Below, one piece after another: positions 7,904 through 14,811 of a stretch of DNA of 15,837 nucleotides (position 1 is its first letter; each line of letters opens with the position of its first letter). Under the pieces are notes generated by a model, which had not been told where the DNA came from, searched no databases, and saw only the letters and a list, made by a program, of their open reading frames with translations. Position numbers and translations under genes: made by a program. The stretch covers positions 9,339-25,175 of the forward strand of contig DLTN01000073.1 in NCBI GenBank assembly GCA_002500925.1. Direction: 5' to 3'. Source of the stretch: Gemmatimonadales bacterium UBA7835. Lineage in GTDB: Bacteria; Gemmatimonadota; Gemmatimonadetes; Longimicrobiales; Gaopeijiaceae.

Positions 7904-9088
7904 ATGCAAAGAGAGTGTTTAGATGTACTCGTGGTCGGAGCAGGAGCATTCGGCGCAGTCTCGGCGCTCGACCTCGCTCAGAGAGGGCACCATGTAACTA
8001 TACTCGATCGAACGACCGGGCCCCATCCAAGCGCCTCATCAACCGACATAAGCAAGATGATCCGCATGGATTATGGATCGGATGTCTTTTACCACGACCT
8101 CGCAGATCACTCGCTGAACATATGGGAGCAGTGGAACGAGGAGTGGCCGAAGCGCTTGTATCACCCCGAACACTTTCTAGTGCTCGCTGCCGCTCCATTT
8201 GAACCTGGGAGCTTTGAATTCGAAAGCGAACGTGTTCTTCGGGAGCGGGGATATACACCCGAGCGATTTAATGCCGCACAACTCGCCGCCAAATGGCCGG
8301 CATGGAATGCCAGCCTTTATCCCCAAGGTTATCTAAGTCCCCGAGGGGGCTGGGCAGAGAGTGGCGCAGTCGTATCGCGTCTGCTGGAATCGGGGCGGAG
8401 CGAGGGGGTCCAGTTTGTCCAAGGGCAACTCGACGAAGTGCTGAGTAAGGGCTCCCAGGTGTCCGGTGTCCGCTATCGAGAGCGGGGTGGATCCATGAAT
8501 ACCCTAACAGCAGATCGAGTGGTGGTGGCAGCAGGCGCGTGGACACCGATTCTTCTCCCTTGGCTAGAGGATACTCTCAAGCCGATAGCTCAACCCATCA
8601 TACATTATGGGGTAGAGAACCCATACCGGTGGCAGAGCCCAATCTTTCCGCCGTTTGCAGCTGACACGGCTGGCTCTGGATGGTACGGATTCCCCTCTCT
8701 ACAAGACGGCCGTCTCAAGCTTGGTCACCACGGAAATGGACGCGTTGTCGACCCCGACTCGCGAGGGGAGGTATCCAAAGAACACCTAGACCACGCCCGA
8801 TCTTTCCTGCGCAGTTCACTACCCGAACTCGCAAATGCTCCTGTGGTCGGAACTAGGGTATGCCTTTACTGCGATACCTTCGACGGTGATCTGTGGATCG
8901 GTGAGGATCCCGGAAGATCAGGGCTCATCGTTGCTGCTGGCGGTAGTGGCCACGGCTTTAAGTTCACACCGATGATCGGTAGAATCGTTGGAGACGTGTT
9001 GGAAAAGCGGGACAACCGATGGCTTTATCGATTTGATTGGCGCGAGCGAGGAGAGCCAAGAAAAGAAGCAGCTCGGTTACAAATCTAG
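7904..9088 (+). CDS. FAD-dependent oxidase of the monomeric sarcosine oxidase / L-pipecolate oxidase family
   Basis: The 394-residue protein opens with a Rossmann dinucleotide loop, VGAGAFG at 11-17, and the ribose-binding end of strand 2 at ILDR (D35). SSTDISKMIRMDYG at 45-58 is the family's second FAD motif. Residues diagnostic of monomeric sarcosine oxidase are present. C320 in VCLYC corresponds to the Cys that links covalently to FAD (MSOX C315). K272 and H276 in LKLGHH correspond to the oxygen-activating K265 and H269. K353 in GGSGHGFKF corresponds to K348. It should therefore oxidise a secondary amine (sarcosine, N-alkyl or cyclic amino acid such as pipecolate or proline) with O2, giving an imine and H2O2. 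A strong ribosome site (AAGGA, 7894-7898) precedes the ATG. The ridA-like gene follows after 22 bp, consistent with one operon. Exact substrate is unknown; the STD form of the second motif recalls fungal pipecolate/saccharopine oxidases. Confidence 0.88.
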   Translation: MQRECLDVLVVGAGAFGAVSALDLAQRGHHVTILDRTTGPHPSASSTDISKMIRMDYGSDVFYHDLADHSLNIWEQWNEEWPKRLYHPEHFLVLAAAPFEPGSFEFESERVLRERGYTPERFNAAQLAAKWPAWNASLYPQGYLSPRGGWAESGAVVSRLLESGRSEGVQFVQGQLDEVLSKGSQVSGVRYRERGGSMNTLTADRVVVAAGAWTPILLPWLEDTLKPIAQPIIHYGVENPYRWQSPIFPPFAADTAGSGWYGFPSLQDGRLKLGHHGNGRVVDPDSRGEVSKEHLDHARSFLRSSLPELANAPVVGTRVCLYCDTFDGDLWIGEDPGRSGLIVAAGGSGHGFKFTPMIGRIVGDVLEKRDNRWLYRFDWRERGEPRKEAARLQI

Positions 9089-9110
9089 ACTCCAGCTAAA
9101 CAGGGATCCG

Positions 9111-9491
9111 ATGAAATTCATCTATACAAAAGAAGGGACAGAGCCGGCCGGACACTACAGTCAGGCGGTGGTTTACGGCGGCGTCGTTTACGTCTCGGGC
9201 ATGCTGGGTAAAGACCCGAAGAACCCAGACGCACACCCAGGCGACGCTGCTCAGCAGGCACGCCAGGCTCTCACCAACGTAGAAGTTGTACTCCAGGAGG
9301 CGGGATCCAGCTTGAAGTCTGTGGTGCGAATGATGGTATACGTATCAGGCATAGAGCACTGGAGCGCGGTAAACGAAGTCTATGCCGATGTCATGGGTCC
9401 CCATAAACCCGCTAGAGCGATCGTGCCGGTTAAGAGCTTTATGGATCCCTATGTAGTGGAGATAGTCGCAACCGCTGCTCTAGGAAGCTGA
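9111..9491 (+). CDS. RidA/YjgF/YER057c family reactive imine deaminase
   Basis: The 126-residue protein is full length for the family. It has YSQAVVYGGVVYVSG at 16-30 and PARAIVPVKSF at 100-110, with the conserved substrate carboxylate-binding arginine R102. VVEIVATAAL at 115-124 follows, with E117 at the water-activating position. The segment GMLGKDPKNPD replaces the more usual GQIPLDP loop, so it is a diverged member rather than a textbook RidA. RidA proteins are cytoplasmic trimers that hydrolyse 2-imino acids to keto acids and ammonia. The neighbour upstream is an imine-producing oxidase, which gives a direct source of substrate. I chose the ATG at 9111, preceded by AGGGA at 9102-9106. 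The frame is open back to 8988 but that extension lies inside the oxidase gene. Confidence 0.87.
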   Translation: MKFIYTKEGTEPAGHYSQAVVYGGVVYVSGMLGKDPKNPDAHPGDAAQQARQALTNVEVVLQEAGSSLKSVVRMMVYVSGIEHWSAVNEVYADVMGPHKPARAIVPVKSFMDPYVVEIVATAALGS

Positions 9492-9505
9492 CTAGCAGAA
9501 AGTCG

Positions 9506-9546
9506 CAGGTAGAGACCCAGTCGCAATTACTCGGCCGACTAACCTG
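9506..9546. terminator. Possible stem-loop between convergent ridA-like and Mre11-Rad50-like genes
   Basis: CAGGT (9506-9510) pairs with ACCTG (9542-9546), and AGTCG (9519-9523) pairs with CGACT (9536-9540), giving a bulged nested stem in the 61-bp convergent spacer. No T-run follows on either strand, so intrinsic termination is uncertain. Confidence 0.2.
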
Positions 9547-9552
9547 GGGCGA

Positions 9553-12123
9553 TCACATCGCAGCAGGCACAAAGCCGCCCCTTTTTACAGTATCTGACGA
9601 CCCGGAGCGGATCTCAATCCGACCCGGACCTGATGAGGCCGGGCGAAGGACCGGACCTGTTACCGCCTCGTCGTCACGCACCTCCAATACGTAGTCAAAA
9701 AGCTCTGGGCGAACATCGACGGCATCTCCTCGACTGAATAGAACGATCCGGGGAACTTCACTTAGCAACTGTTTAGTGAGAACAAGGGCGCGAATACGAG
9801 CCTCGGCGTCTAGAGAATCGAAAGGATGTTCGATTGCCAAGCTGGCGACAATCCGACCCTGAGCCGAAACCAGAGAGGCCACTGCTAGTCTGATCGCGAT
9901 GCGGCCGAGCGCCAAGTCTTCTTCTGAGAGCGGGGTAAGCGCGCCGTCGCTTCCTTGAAGACGGACGACTTCGCCTTCGAACGTAAGTGCCAAAACACGC
10001 CCACCGGACACTCTTGATACGAAGCGCGAGGCTCGATCGAGAAGCAGGTCTTTCGAACGAGCAATCCGAGCAACCCGGACCCTAGTGAGCGCAGCCGCTA
10101 CTGCCCCCTTTATATCATCAAGCTCATGTGGAAGTGGGACCTGAGCCCCCTCAAGTTCCCCAATCCTTACCCGAAGGACTTCTAACCGCTCTGATCCGGC
10201 CTCCACTGCAGCGTGTAGCCTCAGTGCCGTGCGCTCTAGATCCTGGAGATGCTTTGGTTTCATCTCGAGCTGCTCCCACCTGCTCCTCCACCAAGTCCCA
10301 TCCTGAACAACCGATTCCCATTCTTCCAATAGCTCTGTTAGCACCTCTTCGTAGTGGCTCTCCAGAACCCTGCCGCAAGTTGGACACGGTGCTTCCGAAC
10401 CTCTGGCTTCCATACCGCGGAGGCGACTTCTCAACTCTCGAGCCCGATCTCGATATGCGAAGAGAGTGGTTTCCGCATCTTGACGCTCTCGCAGCCAGTC
10501 CATGATTGCTACTTCCAAATCTCCGTCTACCTCTGTCACATTAGCTCTGCTAGCAAGTAACTCGCGCTGTGCCGTCTTAAACTCGGCTGCAACCTGTTCT
10601 GGACTAATGCCTCCCGCTCCCTTCATCGGGTTCCGGGGTGAAGACGAAGCCGCCTCTGATGGCAGTGTCGCACCTAAAGATTCCAAAGCAGCATCAACAA
10701 GGCTCACACCACGGCTTTCCGCAACGGCATCGATCGCCCTTCTTAGCGAACCGTCCAAAGTCTCCCCATCGGTTCCACTCCACCATCGCGAAAGAGCCGT
10801 TTCTGGGCCTGTACTTCCTGCACCTCTGAAGAGGTCGGCTACCCCTCTACGCGCGCGCCCTCCTCCTCCAAGGATCGCTGTTAACCCGATCGGAATCGAC
10901 GTACTCACTCTGCCAATCCCGGAGACCACCCCATCAAGAGCTTCAACTGCGCCGATTGGCCGATCCGGTGATACGGGCGAGATCCCTTGCAGTATTTCTG
11001 TAATCACACGTTCGGTCTCCAGGCTGCGCTTCCCGTCGTGCTCGAGCTCGGCTAGGACAGTGTTACGCACCTGATCCGCATAATCGACGGGAAGCCAGGC
11101 TTCCGCCGGAACGTGAAGATCCTTTTCAGCTTCGACGGCCAAGTGAAGTGCTTCGCCCCTCAGAGCACGCAAAGGCTCACCCTGCAGTGCAAGTAGGTCG
11201 CTAGGTCTCGCCCCTTGTAAGCGAAGCCTAACGATCTTATCCGTGATACCACCTGGCACCTCACCGAGCACTTCTCTTACTCTTCTTTTCACCCGATCCG
11301 GATCTCCTGGTGGTCCAACCTTCACTGGCGCAAGCGCAACTACAGGGCGAACAGGAATAGTGTGGAAGGAGACCTGACCAGTCTCGAGATTTGCCGTCAA
11401 GAAACCTTTCTCATCGCCTGCCTCCTCCCAAGGATCTAGCGCCACGCGCTCGAGTGAGCCCGGATACCTCACTCGCTGCGACAACTTCCTTCGCCGATGC
11501 TCTCCACCCAACGCAACGTAGTCCCATTCCTCAGGATCAATCATGATCCCGGCATCCTCTCCACGAGCGGCCTCCGCGTGCATCACCAAAAGATTCCAGC
11601 GCATACGAGGGTCTGGATCGGGCAAAGGAGGAGCACTGCGTACCACTGCGCGGTAGGGTACCAAGCAAGCGTTCAGACCCAGGCGATCGATCTCGACCCG
11701 TTGAGTTCGTGCCGTTACAGCATCCACATTGGCAAGAGTGTCTAGCACTGCGAGTGCTCCCGGATCTCCAGATCGACGTGGCGTGTCTCTGGGACCTGCC
11801 ACCATCAGTACTCGTGTACCTGGCAGCCCAGTACTCATTGACTCTAGACCTCTAGCTAGTGCTACTATAGCACTAGCTGGCGGATCAGGACGGTCAAAGA
11901 CGTCCCCTGCCACCACCACCACGTCCGGCTGTAGTCTGATTATTTCTTGAACAGCTCGTTCGAATGCCGCCGCGACATCACGCTCACGCATATCTGCTCC
12001 CCGGACCACGCGCCCGTAAGCGCGAAATCCGAGGTGAAGATCCGAAAGGTGAGCGATTATCACGCGCTCAAGATCTTCTGCGGCAGACTGGATCCTGCCT
12101 CCAGCGCAAGCCGGGTAGTACAT
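9553..12123 (-). CDS. Single-chain fusion of Mre11/SbcD-like phosphoesterase and reduced Rad50/SbcC-like ATPase, degenerate active sites
   Basis: One uninterrupted 856-residue frame. Residues 21-260 are a calcineurin-like phosphoesterase of the Mre11/SbcD/YhaO type: SDLHLG (D28, H30), GDVFDR (D74), MHAEA (H182) and GGEH (H209). A cap-like region follows at about 260-375. Residues 400-440 hold LTAILGGGGRARR, which aligns with a Rad50 P-loop but has lost the Lys-Ser/Thr. A short coil leads to a zinc hook, CPTCG at 580-584, then a return coil to about 660. The C-terminal ATPase lobe is at about 690-815: LSEED (733-736) for the LSGG signature, EHPFDSLD (765-772) for Walker B and D-loop. Motif III reads GPRD instead of GNHD, and GHxH reads GGEH. 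In bacteria these activities are normally separate SbcD and SbcC (or YhaO and YhaN) proteins that process DNA ends and hairpins. Catalysis is probably lost or altered, while folds and frame are kept. The start is uncertain: a GTG at 12063 (residue 21) would begin exactly at the phosphoesterase. Confidence 0.85.
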   Translation of the reverse strand: MYYPACAGGRIQSAAEDLERVIIAHLSDLHLGFRAYGRVVRGADMRERDVAAAFERAVQEIIRLQPDVVVVAGDVFDRPDPPASAIVALARGLESMSTGLPGTRVLMVAGPRDTPRRSGDPGALAVLDTLANVDAVTARTQRVEIDRLGLNACLVPYRAVVRSAPPLPDPDPRMRWNLLVMHAEAARGEDAGIMIDPEEWDYVALGGEHRRRKLSQRVRYPGSLERVALDPWEEAGDEKGFLTANLETGQVSFHTIPVRPVVALAPVKVGPPGDPDRVKRRVREVLGEVPGGITDKIVRLRLQGARPSDLLALQGEPLRALRGEALHLAVEAEKDLHVPAEAWLPVDYADQVRNTVLAELEHDGKRSLETERVITEILQGISPVSPDRPIGAVEALDGVVSGIGRVSTSIPIGLTAILGGGGRARRGVADLFRGAGSTGPETALSRWWSGTDGETLDGSLRRAIDAVAESRGVSLVDAALESLGATLPSEAASSSPRNPMKGAGGISPEQVAAEFKTAQRELLASRANVTEVDGDLEVAIMDWLRERQDAETTLFAYRDRARELRSRLRGMEARGSEAPCPTCGRVLESHYEEVLTELLEEWESVVQDGTWWRSRWEQLEMKPKHLQDLERTALRLHAAVEAGSERLEVLRVRIGELEGAQVPLPHELDDIKGAVAAALTRVRVARIARSKDLLLDRASRFVSRVSGGRVLALTFEGEVVRLQGSDGALTPLSEEDLALGRIAIRLAVASLVSAQGRIVASLAIEHPFDSLDAEARIRALVLTKQLLSEVPRIVLFSRGDAVDVRPELFDYVLEVRDDEAVTGPVLRPASSGPGRIEIRSGSSDTVKRGGFVPAAM
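11854..11878. repeat. Perfect 10-bp inverted repeat inside the fused Mre11-Rad50-like gene
   Basis: AGCTAGTGCT and AGCACTAGCT flank a five-base loop (ACTAT). It lies in codons for an Ala-rich helix (PPASAIVALA, about residues 81-90), so alanine codon choice partly explains it. It could fold as a stable mRNA hairpin near the 5' end of the transcript, or be chance. Confidence 0.6.
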
Positions 12124-12149
12124 GGAATGCCACGTCGAATACTGTCGAA

Positions 12150-12155
12150 ATTGTA
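12150..12155 (-). promoter_or_regulatory. Possible -10 element for the fused Mre11-Rad50-like gene
   Basis: On the minus strand the 88-bp spacer before the fused gene contains TACAAT, five of six matches to a sigma-70 -10 box. Transcription would start near 12143, about 20 bases before the ATG at 12123 and 80 before the GTG at 12063. No good -35 lies 16-18 bases upstream, so this is weak. If real, the gene need not depend on the flavin reductase transcript. Confidence 0.2.
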
Positions 12156-12211
12156 GGCTTGGGATTCACCAAAAATAAGACCACTCACTTCATCCATCGG
12201 GAACGATTGAT

Positions 12212-12700
12212 TCATCCTTTCGATGGACTCAAGGTACCCCTGTGGTATACCAATGCATCCCGCTCCGTAACAGAAGAATGCTCAACGCGACCGATCAGAA
12301 TGGTATGGTCCCCTCCCTCCAGAAGCTCATAACGTGAACACTCTAGCCAAGCAGTCGCTCCATCTATTAGCGGAACGCCAAGGGTCCCGGCCCGCCAAGC
12401 CGCTCCCTTGAAACGATCTCTAGAAGGCTCCGCAGCGAAACGGTCTGCTACTGCTCGCTGATTTCCCGCCAAGACGTTCACCGAAAAATTGTCTGAGGCG
12501 ATTAACCGGTCATGCAATGTCGATGTTTGCCCAATACACACCAAGATTAGGGGGGGGTTGAGCGAGAGCGATGTAAAAGAATTCACAGTTAATCCAAAGG
12601 GGGCACCGGCTGGTTCACTTGCTGCGACGACCGTAACGCCCGTCGGATAAGAACTCATCACCTCTCGGAGTGAAGCATTTCCGTCGACATGCTGGTCCAT
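12212..12700 (-). CDS. Flavin reductase-like, FMN-binding split-barrel protein
   Basis: About 162 residues in the flavin reductase (HpaC/ActVB/RutF-like) domain pattern. MSSYPTGVTVVAAS opens the barrel, and PFGLTVNSFTSLSLNPPLILVCI is the flavin phosphate-binding segment. FSVNVLAGNQRAVADRFA and the closing GDHTILIGRVEHSSV with a late His follow. Such proteins reduce FMN or FAD with NAD(P)H and pass it to a separate monooxygenase, or act as flavoproteins themselves. No monooxygenase component is in the window, so the partner is elsewhere or absent. I chose the ATG at 12700, which has GGTGAG about ten bases upstream. A GTG at 12715 would add five residues and is equally possible. The fused Mre11-Rad50-like gene follows on the same strand after 88 bp; a functional link is not evident. 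Confidence 0.82.
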   Translation of the reverse strand: MDQHVDGNASLREVMSSYPTGVTVVAASEPAGAPFGLTVNSFTSLSLNPPLILVCIGQTSTLHDRLIASDNFSVNVLAGNQRAVADRFAAEPSRDRFKGAAWRAGTLGVPLIDGATAWLECSRYELLEGGDHTILIGRVEHSSVTERDALVYHRGTLSPSKG

Positions 12701-12789
12701 TAGAAGCTTGCTCACCGGGGGGTCCAGACTAGCTTGTGCCCTCGTAACCGAGTCAGAATTCCAAGATCAGAGGCAGTGCCACAAGATTG

Positions 12790-13758
12790 ATGCAAAAGCA
12801 CTTACTAGTAGTGGCGGTGATCTTAACGACGGGTACCGGCTGCGACAACGTAGAGTTTGGGGGCCTTGACATCGCACTTCGAGCTCCTGAATCAGCGACT
12901 GGGCGGACCAGGGTGGCCCTGGCGCCCCTTGAAACCGCAGAGGAACCCGACACTGATAGGGCACTCCTCTTAGCAGGTATGAGACAAGGAGCTACAGGTC
13001 GATTCATCGTTGTTGGTGAAGTTGATTCGGATACCCTCCGACCCTTTCCCAACGAGCAACTTTCGGGCAGTGAAGAGCGAATGGCCAAGCTAATAGGCCC
13101 TGGTTCAGAATGGGCAGTCTTTTCCGAAGGCGTGCGTGTAGGTCGGATGATCGCTCAGTCGACCAGCCCTGCCATCGGATTCTGTGGTGCGCGCACTGCC
13201 ATAAGTGGTGTGGTGGAGCTTGTTGCAACAGCAGCGAATGCCGAACGGCTGCTGGCAATGCCCGCGGATGAAGTCAATCAACCATATGAAGAATACCGAG
13301 AGATCTCTGACACTTATGAGCAACGCGTAGCGACCCTCGCCATCGCAGGGGACGCGATTCCAAGGTACGGTGCGCAATGGCCCGAGCTAGGAATGCTAAA
13401 TGCGAGAGACCACATACAGGCCTTTCAACTCCGAAATACTCCAGGACAGTCTATAGCAGCCACCTTCATGATTGGCGACAACCTAGAGGTCGGAGACCCA
13501 GGGCAAGGTGCCTATTCACTTTTCGTCATGGGGCATGAGAATGACTCGGGATACGTGGAGTCTTACACGTGGTTCCATGATACCGCGGAAGATGGAAAAG
13601 CCGCGCCGCGATATTTCGACCACCTAGACTGGGATGGTGACGGATTGGACGAGATACTGCTGGACGTGTTCGGAGATCAAAAGCGGTCGTTCGCTGCACT
13701 GTCTCGTCAGGATGACCGCTGGGTCCGCACTTACCAAGACAACTGTGCCGAGTCGTGA
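12790..13758 (+). CDS. Hypothetical secreted protein or lipoprotein with EF-hand-like loop
   Basis: I do not recognise the family. The 322-residue product begins MQKHLLVVAVILTTGTGC, a short basic start and hydrophobic stretch ending in Cys18. This looks like a lipoprotein signal, though the -3 residue is Gly rather than Leu, so lipidation is uncertain. The mature part is acidic. Near the C-terminus, DWDGDGLDE at 280-288 has the spacing D-x-D-x-D-x-x-x-E of a calcium-binding loop, as found in FG-GAP/VCBS-type and dockerin-like loops, followed by ILLDVFGDQKRSFAALSRQDDRW, which resembles a blade of such repeats. One copy is clear; no tandem repeat is seen. Likely cell-envelope location. The ATG at 12790 is preferred over the adjacent TTG at 12787. 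It is divergent from the flavin reductase gene with a spacer of about 90 bp. Confidence 0.7.
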   Translation: MQKHLLVVAVILTTGTGCDNVEFGGLDIALRAPESATGRTRVALAPLETAEEPDTDRALLLAGMRQGATGRFIVVGEVDSDTLRPFPNEQLSGSEERMAKLIGPGSEWAVFSEGVRVGRMIAQSTSPAIGFCGARTAISGVVELVATAANAERLLAMPADEVNQPYEEYREISDTYEQRVATLAIAGDAIPRYGAQWPELGMLNARDHIQAFQLRNTPGQSIAATFMIGDNLEVGDPGQGAYSLFVMGHENDSGYVESYTWFHDTAEDGKAAPRYFDHLDWDGDGLDEILLDVFGDQKRSFAALSRQDDRWVRTYQDNCAES

Positions 13759-13800
13759 TTGAAAGCTAGAAACTCCTTCAACGAATCAGAAGACACGAAC

Positions 13801-14724
13801 TCAGTACTCGGCTTGTTCTTCTGCCTCGGCCCGGAGAAAGCGATAGCTCTCATATCGAGACCTTGCAATCGCGCCCTTACCAACTTCTTCAAGGACTGCG
13901 CAGCCGGGCTCGTGTAAATGTGTACAGCCTCTAAATCGGCAACTGACTGCGCTCTCAGCAAACTCTGGAAAGTGTGAGCCCACCTTCTCCGGGTCTACAG
14001 ACCAAAGGCCCACGTCACCAAAACCAGGTGTGTCTGCAACTAATCCACCACACTCCAGCGTGATCAGTCGAGAGCCCACCGTGGTATGGCGTCCTGTCCC
14101 GGTCTTTTGAGACAGCCGGCCGACTCGAAGCTGAAGCCCCGGATCGACGACATTGAGTAAGGATGACTTCCCAACACCAGAGGGTCCGATAAATGCAGAG
14201 GTTCCAGAGCACAGTTCACGGTGCAGCTCAACAACACCTTCTCCTGAAGGCACACTCGTAACCAATACTTTGTAACCAAGCCCTCTATAGAGAGTCAGCC
14301 AAGTCTCTTCGAGTTCCTCTGTGCCCTCCAAATCTGCTTTGTTGAAGATTAGCAAGGGGCGCATTCCGCTGGCGTGGACCAAGGTCAGCATTCGATCAAT
14401 CAGCTGAGTGGAGCCCCGAGGCTCACGGAGCGCTATCACCACGAACACATGATCCAGATTAGCCGCAAGGATTTTAGGCGCCCGCCCCCGCCCTCTCCGT
14501 ACTAGTTCGGTCTGCCGTTTTGCAACTAACTCAATGGTCACTTCATTGCCGTCCACCAGCACTTCCACCCTGTCCCCAATGACCACGACTCGACCAGTGC
14601 GATCTTGCTTCTTTAAGCGTCCGCGGAGGGACGCATCTACTCGTTCCCCGGTCTCTAGGACCACTGTGTAGATGCCCCCACCCGTCTCATGCACAACGCC
14701 GAGGAACGTACCCGAACCAATCAT
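13801..14724 (-). CDS. rsgA: Ribosome small subunit-dependent GTPase A (RsgA/YjeQ)
   Basis: The protein has 307 residues from the ATG at 14724. An N-terminal OB-fold (about 1-75) is followed by a circularly permuted GTPase domain with motifs in the order G4-G5-G1-G2-G3: NKAD at 128-131, TSVPSGEG at 156-163, GPSGVGKSSLLN at 180-191, RHTT at 212-215 and DTPGF at 231-235. The C-terminal zinc site is complete: C262, C267, H269 and C275 in CRFRGCTHLHEPGC. RsgA checks late maturation of the 30S subunit and needs the ribosome for GTP hydrolysis. The frame extends upstream to a TTG at 14760 (12 more residues) that has GGAG only two bases away. I prefer the ATG because the OB-fold starts right after it, but neither start has a well-placed ribosome site. 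It lies downstream of the sigma factor gene, separated by a hairpin. Confidence 0.95.
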   Translation of the reverse strand: MIGSGTFLGVVHETGGGIYTVVLETGERVDASLRGRLKKQDRTGRVVVIGDRVEVLVDGNEVTIELVAKRQTELVRRGRGRAPKILAANLDHVFVVIALREPRGSTQLIDRMLTLVHASGMRPLLIFNKADLEGTEELEETWLTLYRGLGYKVLVTSVPSGEGVVELHRELCSGTSAFIGPSGVGKSSLLNVVDPGLQLRVGRLSQKTGTGRHTTVGSRLITLECGGLVADTPGFGDVGLWSVDPEKVGSHFPEFAESAVSCRFRGCTHLHEPGCAVLEEVGKGAIARSRYESYRFLRAEAEEQAEY

Positions 14725-14783
14725 ATGTTCATGAAACAAAGAACCCCAGTCGGAGCGCAAGACTCCGACAGGGGCTGCTCAAC

Positions 14784-14809
14784 CGTGGGGCCGGACACCA
14801 GGCCCCACG
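14784..14809 (-). terminator. Strong hairpin after the sigma factor gene
   Basis: CGTGGGGCC and GGCCCCACG form a perfect nine-base-pair stem with an eight-base loop, starting two bases past the sigma-gene stop codon on the minus strand. No T-run follows, so it may be an attenuator, an mRNA 3'-end stabiliser or a Rho-assisted terminator separating the sigma gene from rsgA. Confidence 0.5.
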
Positions 14810-14811
14810 TA

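Noticed and set aside
8988..9110. Upstream extension of the RidA-like frame
   Set aside because: It would overlap the end of the oxidase gene in another frame and adds about 40 residues that RidA proteins lack; the ATG at 9111 has a ribosome site and the family's N-terminus.
10502..11074. 190-residue plus-strand open frame
   Set aside because: It lies antisense inside the fused Mre11-Rad50-like gene, is Pro/Ser/Arg rich with no recognisable domain, and has no ribosome site; it is a shadow of the minus-strand gene.
9553..12123. Idea that the Mre11-Rad50 fusion is a frameshift or a decayed pseudogene
   Set aside because: The frame is continuous for 856 codons, hydrophobic core and zinc-hook motifs are intact, and the changed catalytic codons differ by several bases while neighbouring motif residues are preserved. 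That fits selection for a changed function better than random decay.
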